A DNA stretch of 64,000 nucleotides from contig JAFXEF010000057.1 of assembly GCA_017520935.1 (NCBI GenBank), forward strand, positions 1-64,000, in the 5' to 3' direction. The DNA comes from Bacteroidaceae bacterium (GTDB taxonomy: Bacteria; Bacteroidota; Bacteroidia; Bacteroidales; Bacteroidaceae). The notes beneath the pieces are model-generated. The model saw only the letters and a program-made list of their open reading frames with translations. It ran no database searches and had not been told where the DNA came from. Positions within the stretch are counted from its first letter, which is position 1; each line of letters opens with the position of its first letter. Positions 1 to 7,876 of this stretch are shown here, in pieces. Made by a program: the position numbers and the translations under genes.

Positions 1-299
1 ACTTTATCATTCAGAGTCCACACTCCTTATAAGTATTCAAGTGTGTAGCCCTGTTTCTTGCCGCTCTCGAAAGATATGGACAAAAGCAGTTTGTCACCTT
101 CCTCCCACGCTGTCTTACCGACATCTTGTGTGCCGATGACACGAGTCTGTGTGCCCTCGCCAAAGGCAGGAAAGTCGCCTACCACGAATTGCAGATTGCC
201 GTTACCGGCGGGTTGCAACACCTCATCCAATTCGTTGCTGCACGATGCTGTCGCTACCACGGCAACAGCCATCAGTATGTATTGAAATATCTTTCTCAT
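1..299 (-). pseudogene. Fimbrillin-like lipoprotein with in-frame stop, cut by window edge
   Basis: Reading from 299 leftwards, the product starts MRKIF, has a lipoprotein signal ending in ATASC (Cys20), and then the W-E-x-G-D-K-L motif typical of Mfa/FimA-like fimbrillins of Bacteroidales, which are surface fimbrial subunits. A TAA stop occurs at 27-29 after 90 residues, far short of the family length of about 300 or more. The same frame continues after the stop to the window edge with plausible sequence (GVWTLNDK), where fimbrillins usually have a W-containing strand. I infer one nonsense change or a sequence error. Family assignment is probable; the interruption is seen directly; the rest of the gene lies outside the window. 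Confidence 0.6.
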
Positions 300-375
300 A
301 ATTTCTTTTTTTTGTTTTTTACTAAATACTTTTTCTCTATCTGATCAGATTACGTTGTCCTTTGTCTTTCTTTTT

Positions 376-472
376 GACGCTGCGAAGGTACTGCCCAAAT
401 GTTTCATAAATATTTCAATCCCGTTAAGAAGTTGTTTGTATTTCGTTTCGCCATTTCAGCTGAGGTGTCGGT
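376..472. repeat. Direct repeat copy A (promoter-bearing, ~95 bp)
   Basis: From 380 to 472 this aligns without gaps to 7881-7973 at about 73 of 93 positions. Most differences fall in a 7-nt spacer (391-397) between the -7 box and a GTTTCAT block; the rest is about 87% identical. The copies are in the same orientation. Both end at GGTGTCGGT and diverge after it, so the unit has a sharp edge. Conservation of blocks with a diverged spacer suggests a regulatory module rather than a random duplication. Confidence 0.7.
383..390 (-). promoter_or_regulatory. -7 box of the fimbrillin-like gene
   Basis: The minus strand reads TACCTTCG here, a close match to the Bacteroidetes -7 consensus TAnnTTTG, 84 bp upstream of the fimbrillin start codon. 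No canonical TTTG lies 19-21 bp further upstream; instead the flank is the conserved block of the 95-bp repeat, so the promoter may need an activator. Confidence 0.5.
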
Positions 473-641
473 CACGGGGATGTTCAGCCTTCGGCACTCT
501 TTGGTGCCGATAAACCAGATGCCGTAGCATCCGACGCTTTCACACAGCGCAGGCCCCCGCTTCCTTAGTATAGTGATTCGGAAATCCGATGAGACGTAAA
601 GTTTTTCAGTCAATGGAGGTTGATTATTCGTCGTTTATTCG

Positions 642-649
642 TACTTTTG
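642..649 (+). promoter_or_regulatory. -7 box of AraC-type regulator 1
   Basis: TACTTTTG matches TAnnTTTG exactly, with a TTG at 620-622 about 19 bp upstream as a partial -33 box. It lies 28 bp before the start codon at 678, giving a short leader, unlike the long leader of the paralogue downstream. Confidence 0.65.
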
Positions 650-677
650 TACCACAAACCAAGACAACTGCACCGAT

Positions 678-1811
678 ATGGGTTACGAAAGCTTCATACT
701 TACCGTCAACTCCTCGAGCATCATCATCTTGCTGGTGATGGCGATTGTCCTGCTCATAGCCACCCGTTTCCGTGGCGAGAACGCCTATGCGGCCACCATC
801 ATCGTGGTGCCTAACGTGCCGGTGTATCTTTACAACATGAGCCGCATGTTGGGATGGCACAGTGTGTCGCTTTTCATGTTTCCCATCGGTATCACGGTCA
901 ACACGCTGCTGATGCCGCTGCTGTGGCTCTTTGCCAAGAGGAGTTTCGACACCTCGTTCCGGCTCAGGCCCGTCCACCTGCTCCATCTGTTGCCGACCCT
1001 CCTGATGCTGGTGCTGACCCTCACGATGTCGCCAGCCGAGCGCATGGAGACCATCCTCCACGAGACGATGGGCGACGACACGTGGATAGGCGATGTCAAC
1101 ACCATTATCGTCTTCGTGCAGATGGTGGCCTACTTCACGGCCATCTTCCGTTTTCTCCACCGCACGAAGAAGACCATCAACGACACCATGTCGGATGCCG
1201 AGTGGGTACAGAAGGAGTGGATTGTCGTGTTCGAATACCTCTTTGCCGCCCTGTTCGTGATTGTGATGGTGTGCTATGCCATCTGGCCGCGCACCGATGC
1301 TTGGCTCATCCAGATACTGAACGTGGTGGCCATGTTCTATCTCGTGTACAACAGCATCGCCCATCCTGCGATACCGATGATACAGGCAGAGGAGCCGATG
1401 AGGGAGGAGTCCGCCGAAGCCGCCGACAGAGAGAGCGGAACTGCCGCTTCCCCGATGAGCGACGAGCAGATGAGGGAGGTATGCGACCGTGCCTCACGCT
1501 ATATGCTTGAATCGGGAGCCTACCTGCGTCCCGACATCTCGCTGGCACTCTTCGCCAAGGAGGTGAACATCCCTCAGCGGACCCTCTCGCGTGCCATCAA
1601 CGGCTGTCTGGGGTGCAACTTCTTCGAGTTTGTCAACCGCATGCGCATCGAGGAGGCCAAGCGCCGCCTGTGCGAGCTCAACTCGTCGGACTTCAACATC
1701 GAGAGCATCTACACCGACTGCGGCTTCCGCTCCCGCTCCACATTCTACATGGTGTTCAAGAAAATGACGGGGGAAACCCCTGCCAAATGGTTAGAGGAAC
1801 AACAAGAATAG
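678..1811 (+). CDS. Membrane-anchored AraC-type regulator 1
   Basis: This 377-residue protein has two parts. Residues 1 to about 215 carry several hydrophobic segments, consistent with a polytopic membrane sensor. The C-terminus (about 285-377) is an AraC/XylS helix-turn-helix pair, with SLALFAKEVNIPQRTLSRAI as the first helix-turn-helix and a CGFRSRSTFYMVFKKMTGETP signature at the end. It is therefore probably a one-component membrane transcription factor; the ligand is unknown. It is a clear paralogue of the gene at 2258, as both begin MGY and share ILTVN and the ATRFRGE motif. The ATG at 678 follows a -7 box at a sensible distance. A terminator follows, so it is probably transcribed alone. 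Confidence 0.85.
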   Translation: MGYESFILTVNSSSIIILLVMAIVLLIATRFRGENAYAATIIVVPNVPVYLYNMSRMLGWHSVSLFMFPIGITVNTLLMPLLWLFAKRSFDTSFRLRPVHLLHLLPTLLMLVLTLTMSPAERMETILHETMGDDTWIGDVNTIIVFVQMVAYFTAIFRFLHRTKKTINDTMSDAEWVQKEWIVVFEYLFAALFVIVMVCYAIWPRTDAWLIQILNVVAMFYLVYNSIAHPAIPMIQAEEPMREESAEAADRESGTAASPMSDEQMREVCDRASRYMLESGAYLRPDISLALFAKEVNIPQRTLSRAINGCLGCNFFEFVNRMRIEEAKRRLCELNSSDFNIESIYTDCGFRSRSTFYMVFKKMTGETPAKWLEEQQE

Positions 1812-1877
1812 AGCTGAGAGGGGCTGATGAGCACCGAAATCAGTCCAATCATCCGATTCTTGTACTCCAAACTACTG

Positions 1878-1906
1878 AAAAAAGGCCCCTTCATCGGGGC
1901 TTTTTT
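1878..1906 (+). terminator. Rho-independent terminator after regulator 1
   Basis: A GC stem (GGCCCC 1884-1889 / GGGGCT 1896-1901) is flanked by an A-run before and a T-run after, about 70 bp past the stop of regulator 1. The A/T flanks make it potentially bidirectional. Confidence 0.8.
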
Positions 1907-2257
1907 CGTTCCTTTGCACTATAATGAAAAAGACAGCAACGGACAAAAAGAGTCCGCACGTTCCTTGATTTCAGAATTATTTGCTTACCTTTGCGGTTGC
2001 TTACCGAAGGGTAGCATAGATTTTATTTATTGGGAAGTGTGATGCTTCATTCTCAGAAAGCGAATCTGGTAAATTTACAGGACGAGAATAAGCAGACTCT
2101 TCACGCAGATTGTTGTTATATACTGGCCCGTAGGGCATGTCGTATATATCTGCTGCGTGATCCGTTGCTTGCTTTTAGTCCGAGGGTTTTACCAGAGCCT
2201 GCTTTCTTAAGACAAGCGTATGGGTCACGCTTTTGTATATATATGGATATATAGGCT
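1907..2257 (+). promoter_or_regulatory. Promoter and long structured leader of regulator 2
   Basis: A -7 box TACCTTTG lies at 1986-1993, leaving roughly 255 nt before the start codon at 2258. The leader can form a small hairpin just after the promoter (GCTTACC gaa GGGTAGC, about 1999-2015) and a long-range stem pairing GCGTGATCC (near 2153) with GGGTCACGC (near 2222). Open frames on both strands here have no recognisable product. I infer a non-coding leader; its role is unknown. Confidence 0.5.
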
Positions 2258-3433
2258 ATGGGATACGATAACCTCATCTTGACCGTCAATGCGGTGTCCG
2301 TCATCATTCTGCTGATGCTGACCCTGCTCCTTTGCTTTGCCACCCGTTTCCGTGGCGAGAGCAGCTATGCCGCGCTGATTATCGTGCTGTCCACCGTTCC
2401 TGCAGCAGCCGGCAACATTTTCCGTAGCTTGGGCCTGCATGAGGCAGCCCTCCTCCTGGCCCCCGTGGCCTTCGCGGCCGACCTCGCGCTGATGCCCCTG
2501 CTGTGGTCGCTCGTGCACAGGGCTTTCAATCCCCGCTACCGCTTCACGCCCTGGAGCCTGCTCCATTTCCTTCCCGCCCTGCTGATGCTGGTGCTCTTCG
2601 GCGCGAGCATCTCCGCCCTGCCTCCCGAGCAGCGCAACGGCTTCGTCCACCACGCAACGACGGGCGGCGGCACCCAGCTGGGCACTGCACGCATCCTCGT
2701 CCTGCTGCTCCAGCTGGTGGGCTACCTCTACGTCATCTTCAGCTACCTCCATAAGGTGAAGCACTATATCCGCGAGCATTACTCCGAGGCCGAGCTGACC
2801 CGCAAGGTGTGGGTACCCCGCTTCGTCACCCTCTTTGCCGCAGTGTTCGTGGCGGTGGTCGTGTGCGACAGCTTCTGGCCACACACCGATGCGTGGCTGC
2901 TACAGCTGCTCACCGTCATCATCATGGGCTACCTGCTCTATGCCGAGCTGGACACCGCCCTCACCGTCCGCCACCATCCGCTGCCGGCTCCCGAGGAGAT
3001 GGCCGAGGCGGAGGAGGAGTTCATCGCTACGGAGGTGCACACACCACCGCAGGCCGAGGCCGGCAACAGCAAGGCCGACATGGGGCAGCTCGCGCTGTAT
3101 GCCCGTCAGGTGGCTGAGTATCTCGAATCGTCCGAGGCATATACCAACCCCAACCTCTCGCTCAAGGATGTGGCGAAGGCCACGGGGCTGTCGTCGAAGA
3201 ACCTGTCGCGGGCCATCAATGCCATCCTTGAGAAGAGCTTCTTCGACCTCGTCAACGGCCTCCGTGTAGAGAAGTCCAAGGCACTGCTGCTCGCGAAGAA
3301 GGAGCGGGGCTATACGCTCGACACTATCGCCGAGGAGTGCGGCTTCAACTCGCGCTTCACCTTCAACGCGGCCTTCAAGCGTGCCACGGGGCTCACCACC
3401 TCGGAGTGGCTGAAGAGCACCAAAGCCGTGTAA
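2258..3433 (+). CDS. Membrane-anchored AraC-type regulator 2
   Basis: This 391-residue paralogue of the preceding regulator has the same plan: a multi-helix hydrophobic N-terminal half (residues 1 to about 235), an acidic linker, then an AraC-type DNA-binding domain (about 300-391). The domain shows SLKDVAKATGLSSKNLSRAI in the first helix-turn-helix and an EECGFNSRFTFNAAFKRATG signature in the second. It is GC-rich and strongly codon-biased, like its neighbours. The tandem arrangement suggests duplication followed by divergence, mainly in the linker and leader. Likely targets are the envelope genes of the same block, but that is inference from position only. Confidence 0.85.
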   Translation: MGYDNLILTVNAVSVIILLMLTLLLCFATRFRGESSYAALIIVLSTVPAAAGNIFRSLGLHEAALLLAPVAFAADLALMPLLWSLVHRAFNPRYRFTPWSLLHFLPALLMLVLFGASISALPPEQRNGFVHHATTGGGTQLGTARILVLLLQLVGYLYVIFSYLHKVKHYIREHYSEAELTRKVWVPRFVTLFAAVFVAVVVCDSFWPHTDAWLLQLLTVIIMGYLLYAELDTALTVRHHPLPAPEEMAEAEEEFIATEVHTPPQAEAGNSKADMGQLALYARQVAEYLESSEAYTNPNLSLKDVAKATGLSSKNLSRAINAILEKSFFDLVNGLRVEKSKALLLAKKERGYTLDTIAEECGFNSRFTFNAAFKRATGLTTSEWLKSTKAV

Positions 3434-3563
3434 TCCGAGTAATCTGCAGTTGAAAAGTTCGAGGAAATTGTGAGGATTCGCGTCCTGCGAGTCCAAAGTC
3501 ACGCCATTCCACCGCCTATTTTGTGAGGATTCCGTGCATCCGCACATAATGGGCGGAACTTTT

Positions 3564-3595
3564 TTTGTGCGCTCACACCATTCCTCCTAACTTCG
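3564..3595 (+). promoter_or_regulatory. Consensus promoter of the 95-aa membrane protein
   Basis: TTTG at 3564-3567 is followed after exactly 20 bp by TAACTTCG at 3588-3595, a good -33/-7 pair. Just upstream, the 12-mer TTGTGAGGATTC occurs twice, about 52 bp apart (near 3467 and 3519), a possible operator pair. Confidence 0.65.
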
Positions 3596-3627
3596 CCAAC
3601 GGAAAAACGCAAAAACTCTACGCAGCT

Positions 3628-3915
3628 ATGTTTCGCAGATGGATAGACGAGTCTGAAAGAGACCGATGGGAGAAAGACTTCCAGGACAACTCGGTGATGA
3701 GCGTGCGCCAGTGGCTGGCCGCGATGGCCGTGATGATTATCCCGGGAGTGAACGTGGTGATGCTCTTCCTCTGGGCCTTCGCCAGCAAGGAGCTGATGCC
3801 CGCCAACAAGGTCAACTGGGCACGCGCCTGTGTCATCCTGCTGGCAATGACGGTGATGGCCATCGCCATCGTCGGAGGGTTCTTGCTGATGGGATGGAAA
3901 ATACACAACTCATAA
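3628..3915 (+). CDS. Small two-helix membrane protein
   Basis: A 95-residue protein with a charged N-terminus (RRWIDESERDRWEKDF) and two hydrophobic helices at about 31-50 and 66-90. It resembles small inner-membrane proteins common beside Bacteroidota regulators, but I recognise no named family. The start at 3628 is the first ATG after a consensus promoter. The last codons (HNS then TAA) lie inside an AACTCAAAA-type repeat that follows, so the natural C-terminus may have been replaced by repeat sequence. Function is unknown; a role beside the two AraC-type regulators is possible but unsupported. Confidence 0.7.
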   Translation: MFRRWIDESERDRWEKDFQDNSVMSVRQWLAAMAVMIIPGVNVVMLFLWAFASKELMPANKVNWARACVILLAMTVMAIAIVGGFLLMGWKIHNS

Positions 3916-3972
3916 CAAACTCAAAAACTCAAAAACTTAAAAACTCATAAATTCAAAAACTCAAAAACTCAA
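3903..3972. repeat. AACTCAAAA-type low-complexity repeat
   Basis: A run of imperfect 10-11 bp units based on AACTCAAAAACTC and ACTCATAA begins inside the last codons of the small membrane protein and reaches the leader of the beta-helix lipoprotein. The same type of repeat recurs at 56361-56455. Such runs are frequent between genes of Prevotella-like genomes. Confidence 0.7.
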
Positions 3973-4000
3973 TTATTATTCACCTTTAAATTCTACGATT

Positions 4001-5746
4001 ATGAAAAAGACTGCTAATCTGAAGATTTGGAAGATGATGTCCCTGCTCCTATGCCTTGGGATGTTTGTATTCACCTCGTGCGACCCCGAAGCGTGGTTGC
4101 CCGACGATGACGACCCCGAAAATGTAGACCCGGGACAGGACGACGACGATCCTCCCGTAGTGGTGGAGGGCGACTGGATCAAGCCCATCAACGAAGCCAT
4201 CGTGTGGGACGGCAACTTCTCCGTGAAGGGTACCGTCTATGTCAATGCCGAGCTCACCATCAAGCCGGGCTCAATCATCGTGTTCCACGAGGATGCCCGA
4301 CTCTACGTGCAGAACGAGGGCACCATCAAGGCTGAGGGCACAGCCGAGAAGCCCATCACCTTCAAGGCCCGCGAGAAGGGTGCCGACTGGAAGCACATCT
4401 ACATCTACAGCAGCGCCGGCAAGAGCAGCAAGTTTGCCTACTGCCACATCAGCGGTGCCGAGACAGGTATTTATGTGTATCAGAACAAGGTATCTATCGA
4501 CAACTGCGTCATCAAGGAGTGCAGCGTCAATGGCGTATATCTGCATGGCGAGAGTGAGTTCGGCTCATTCACAGGCAACACCATCAGCGACTGCGAGGAG
4601 TATCCTTTGGTAATCCCCTTCCTGCAGGCTAATGAGGTAACTTCTGATAATGAAATCAGCGGTATGGGTATTGCTCTGTCGGGTTACAGCGTAGGCAAGA
4701 AGAACGGTAAGGTGACCATCCACGAGCAGACCATCCCTTACGTTATCACTCAGTCATACATGGAAATCAATGACAATGCCGAGGTGACCATCGAACCGGG
4801 CGTGACCATCGCCATGGGCGAAGACTCTTATATTAGCGTAGGCTACTATAGCAGTGCCAAACTGACTGCTGTTGGTACGGAGGAGAAGCCCATCACCTTT
4901 ACCTCAAATGCCAAGGATAAGGCTGCAGGCGACTGGGACGGAATTCGTTTCTACGAATATGCATCGAAGTCAAGCGCACTGAAGTATTGCAACATTGAGT
5001 ATGCAGGAGGGTATTATGCTCCCGTTTATATTTACAACACAGCTATTTCTATTGAAAATTGCACGATTTCCAATAACAGCAACTATGGCGTGAATGCCAA
5101 CTCGGAATCAAACTTCACCTCATTCACAGGCAATGTGATTAAGGACAACGAGCTTTGCCCCGTAAGATGTTCCGCTGCAGCAGCCGGTGCCATAGCAGCA
5201 GACAACGAACTGGATGCATTAGGTGTGGAAATCAACAGCTATGAACTTACCGAGAAGGTGACATGGGTAAATCTGAAGGTTCCCTTTACTATCAAGGCTT
5301 CATATCTTGAAATTGATGATGGAGGTTCGTTGACTATAGAGCCTGGTGTGACCGTACAATTTGCGGAAAATACTCATATCTCTGTTGGCTACTATTCAGA
5401 GGGCAAGCTCGTAGCCGAGGGCACAGCAGAAGAGCCTATCATCTTCACCTCGGCCATGAACGACAAGTATCCCGGCGACTGGGACAACATCCGCTTCTAT
5501 GAGCATGCAAGTGCCGGTTGTATCCTCGACCATTGCAAGATACTCTATGGAGGCGATGGCGGCAACAGCCTGTATCTCTACAACTGCGCCGGCAAGGTGA
5601 CCGTGCAGAACTGTGAGATTGCCTACTCTGATGGCTACGGTATCTATGTGAACAATGCAAGCCCGACAATGTCGAACAACACTTACCACGACAACAAGGA
5701 CGGCAACAACATCAACGGTACCGAGTACACCGATGCCGAGATGTAA
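4001..5746 (+). CDS. Surface lipoprotein with parallel beta-helix repeats
   Basis: A 581-residue protein. A lipoprotein signal ends FTSC (Cys27) and is followed by two acidic runs (DDDD near residues 37 and 48), resembling the lipoprotein export signal that sends Bacteroidetes lipoproteins to the cell surface. The rest is a right-handed beta-helix built from three long repeats of roughly 160 residues. Each opens with a TI(K/E)PG motif, continues with an (E)KPITF-like motif, and then shows C-x-I/C-x-I strands (YCHISGA, NCVIKEC and similar). Such folds bind or cleave polysaccharides, but no lyase catalytic motif is visible. ATG 4001 gives a perfect signal peptide. The stem-loop after it is a likely terminator. 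Confidence 0.8.
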   Translation: MKKTANLKIWKMMSLLLCLGMFVFTSCDPEAWLPDDDDPENVDPGQDDDDPPVVVEGDWIKPINEAIVWDGNFSVKGTVYVNAELTIKPGSIIVFHEDARLYVQNEGTIKAEGTAEKPITFKAREKGADWKHIYIYSSAGKSSKFAYCHISGAETGIYVYQNKVSIDNCVIKECSVNGVYLHGESEFGSFTGNTISDCEEYPLVIPFLQANEVTSDNEISGMGIALSGYSVGKKNGKVTIHEQTIPYVITQSYMEINDNAEVTIEPGVTIAMGEDSYISVGYYSSAKLTAVGTEEKPITFTSNAKDKAAGDWDGIRFYEYASKSSALKYCNIEYAGGYYAPVYIYNTAISIENCTISNNSNYGVNANSESNFTSFTGNVIKDNELCPVRCSAAAAGAIAADNELDALGVEINSYELTEKVTWVNLKVPFTIKASYLEIDDGGSLTIEPGVTVQFAENTHISVGYYSEGKLVAEGTAEEPIIFTSAMNDKYPGDWDNIRFYEHASAGCILDHCKILYGGDGGNSLYLYNCAGKVTVQNCEIAYSDGYGIYVNNASPTMSNNTYHDNKDGNNINGTEYTDAEM

Positions 5747-6085
5747 CGCTTGGAATCACAGAACGATTCAGCCATAACCAACTGACCATGAAAAACCGCG
5801 AGGGAGGCGTCGGTGCCTCCCTCGTCATTACCGAACCGGCGTTCTTTGAACATGTTGACGACATGGCTTCTCCCTCGCGCAGAGAGGGTTCTGCGAGGAA
5901 ACGCGCAGCAGTCTCAGCTTGTTTCGGCGAAGTGAGACTGGAGTCTCACTGCAGTGGGACCGGGCAGCCTGTGAGACGCACAAGCGATAGCGCGTGTAAA
6001 TATTCCGCGCGAGAGAGAAACACAAGAGAAAAGGAGAAGATGAGAAACATGGAACATACGAAAAAACATTAAAAACAACTACGAT
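5747..6085. other. Intergenic region with palindromes
   Basis: No protein is recognisable; a 94-residue open frame across it has no family features. The region holds the terminator at 5799-5824, a palindrome GTGAGACT-GG-AGTCTCAC (5932-5949), and a purine-rich leader before the TapB-like gene. Confidence 0.6.
5799..5824 (+). terminator. Stem-loop after the beta-helix lipoprotein gene
   Basis: A perfect 10-bp stem, CGAGGGAGGC / GCCTCCCTCG, with a 6-nt loop, 53 bp after the stop. There is no T-run after it, so termination may be inefficient or factor-assisted. Confidence 0.6.
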
Positions 6086-7069
6086 ATGAAGACAAGATTA
6101 GGACTACTCGTCATGGCACTGATGCTGTCGCTCGGCACGGCCGACCTGCACGCCCAGGGCATACTGCGTGAGGTAGGACGCGGCGTGGCACGCAGAGCCG
6201 TGAACAGAGCCGAAAGAAAAGTGGTGAACAAAATCAACCAAGAGGTAGACAAAGCCGTGGACAAAGCCGTGGACAAGGCCATCGACAAGGCCGAGAAGAA
6301 GGTGCAGGCCGCGGCCGACACGTTGGCCCAAGCCGCCGAAGAGGCTGCCGTGGCCTTCGATGACGCCTCGCTCAGCATCGACCTCGACGACGAGCCCGAG
6401 GCATCGGCTCCCAAGGGCATCAGTCCCGAGGTGAAGGCACGGTTCGCCGCCCGCCCCTCGGGAGGCAAGCCCTTCTACCCCATGAAGGAGGGCATGGTGC
6501 TGACCTACGCCAGCAAGACGACCAAGGGCGAGACCGACTCGTACTCGCGGATGACCATCACGAAGATTGACTGGAAGGACGAGAACAACTACACCGTAGA
6601 GGCCTCGACCGAACTGCTCGATGCCGAGCGCAACGTCTTGAGCACCGCGCCCCTCACGGCCGGCGTCATCGTGGAGGACGGCATCGTGAGCTTCGACCCC
6701 ACGAGCATGGCCGGCCTACTGACCGAGGGCATGCAGGTGAGCGGCGACAACTTCTACCTGCCGGACAACATCGAGGTGGGCGACCAGCTGCCCGACTACA
6801 AGGTCGTGGTCTCCATCGGCGGACTGAAGACCACCTCGGACAACACCTCCATCAAGGTCACCGGCAAAGAGACACTCACCGTGAGCGGACACGCCATCGA
6901 CTGCTACATCATCGAGAGCAGCGTATCGGCCAAGGCCATCGGCATCAAGAGCGAGATGAAGCAGAAGGTATGGTATGGCCGCGGCATAGGCCAGGTCAAG
7001 ACCGAGGGCTACAGCAAGAAAGGCAAGCTCATGAGCGTGAATGAGCTGGTGGAGGTCACGGGACTTTGA
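6086..7069 (+). CDS. Periplasmic TapB-like protein with heptad-like repeat
   Basis: This 327-residue protein has a signal peptide (cleavage after DLHAQ, about residue 24) and a basic alpha-helical stretch with the repeated unit VDKA (residues about 52-75) continuing into an Ala-rich helix, probably a coiled coil. The C-terminal domain (about 130-327) opens YPMKEGMVLTYASKT and ends near WYGRGIGQVKTEGY, which matches the pattern of TapB/DUF3108-type beta domains seen in Bacteroidota secreted proteins. Location is probably periplasmic or outer-membrane-associated. Function is unknown. It shares GC-rich codon use with its neighbours. Confidence 0.65.
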   Translation: MKTRLGLLVMALMLSLGTADLHAQGILREVGRGVARRAVNRAERKVVNKINQEVDKAVDKAVDKAIDKAEKKVQAAADTLAQAAEEAAVAFDDASLSIDLDDEPEASAPKGISPEVKARFAARPSGGKPFYPMKEGMVLTYASKTTKGETDSYSRMTITKIDWKDENNYTVEASTELLDAERNVLSTAPLTAGVIVEDGIVSFDPTSMAGLLTEGMQVSGDNFYLPDNIEVGDQLPDYKVVVSIGGLKTTSDNTSIKVTGKETLTVSGHAIDCYIIESSVSAKAIGIKSEMKQKVWYGRGIGQVKTEGYSKKGKLMSVNELVEVTGL

Positions 7070-7090
7070 GGATTGGCCTTTTCTCCCGCT

Positions 7091-7187
7091 TGTCCATCCT
7101 GAACGAATGTGAAGGATCTCGCACTGGGACTTGGCAGGGAATACGGCGAGAGACATTGCGAGATGCTTCGCTTTGCTCAGCATGACA
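7091..7187. repeat. REP-like palindromic element
   Basis: Two arms of about 32 bp (7091-7123 and 7157-7187) are imperfect inverted copies; the inner ATCTCGCA / TGCGAGAT (7116-7123, 7157-7164) is perfect, with a 33-nt centre. The arms carry the CATCCTGAACGAA and TTTGCTCAGCATGACA wording seen in many dispersed bacterial repeats. It lies between the TapB-like and barrel genes. Confidence 0.65.
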
Positions 7188-7262
7188 AGTTCCTGTACCA
7201 AACAGGCAAACGAAAACAACATAATAACACCATATTGTAAAACTTAAAAAAACATTAAAGAC

Positions 7263-7790
7263 ATGAAAAAGACACTATTCGCAATTGCATTGGCAATGAT
7301 TGCTACCGCAGGTAGCGCACAGGTATTTTTAGGTGGCGGCCTCGGCCTCAGCTCATCGAAGTACAAGGATGCCGACCACAGCAGCACCAGCTTCAACCTC
7401 AGCCCCGAGGCAGGCTACGTGTTGGACGACGTGTGGAGCTTCGGTCTGCCCATCAGCCTTGACTTCAGCAAGACAGCCACGGACAAGGCTTGGGACCGCG
7501 AGGGAACCACCACGTGGAGCATCGCCCCATACGCCCGCTACACCTTCTTCAAGAGCGGCATCATCTCCTGCTTCGTTGACGGCATCCTCGGCTTCTCGGG
7601 CGTGACCGACAGCGACACCAACGTATCGCTCGCCGTGGCTCCCGGCATAGCCGTGAGCGTGACCGACAACATCAGCCTCGTCACCCGCCTCGGCTCGCTC
7701 GGCTGGAACAACCAGTACGGCAACGGCAGCTACATCGGCCTCAATGCCAACGCCACCATCAGCTCCCTGGCCGTGTACTACACATTCTGA
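7263..7790 (+). CDS. Outer-membrane beta-barrel protein
   Basis: A 175-residue protein with signal peptide MKKTLFAIALAMIATAGSAQ and alternating-residue strands ending in an aromatic (YYTF), the usual C-terminus of outer-membrane barrels. Length fits an eight-stranded OmpA/OmpX-like barrel (the outer membrane beta-barrel family of Bacteroidota). Glycine-rich GGGLGLS opens the first strand. No catalytic motif is visible. It follows the TapB-like gene by 193 bp, separated by a REP-like palindrome, so it may have its own transcript. Role unknown. Confidence 0.8.
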   Translation: MKKTLFAIALAMIATAGSAQVFLGGGLGLSSSKYKDADHSSTSFNLSPEAGYVLDDVWSFGLPISLDFSKTATDKAWDREGTTTWSIAPYARYTFFKSGIISCFVDGILGFSGVTDSDTNVSLAVAPGIAVSVTDNISLVTRLGSLGWNNQYGNGSYIGLNANATISSLAVYYTF

Positions 7791-7876
7791 GCAGGCAGGA
7801 AACCACAAGGAGGGAGTCAAAAGGCAAATCATTCCCTTTCTCATCCTTTTTTAGTACTGATTAATAGCGATTTATT

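Larger units (their letters stand above)
300..677. other. Intergenic region between fimbrillin and regulator 1
   Basis: It holds the leftward fimbrillin promoter, repeat copy A, a 7-bp perfect stem (TCGGCAC 491-497 / GTGCCGA 504-510) and the rightward promoter of the first AraC-type regulator. Short open frames here have no recognisable protein and overlap the repeat, so I call no gene. Confidence 0.6.

Noticed and set aside
404..613. 69-residue minus-strand open frame
   Set aside because: It overlaps repeat copy A, has no recognisable domain and its end is repeat-derived.
2030..2254. Open frames on both strands before regulator 2
   Set aside because: No family features; the sequence looks like a structured leader or dispersed non-coding repeat.
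5788..6072. 94-residue plus-strand open frame
   Set aside because: It overlaps a terminator-like stem and palindromes and has no protein features.
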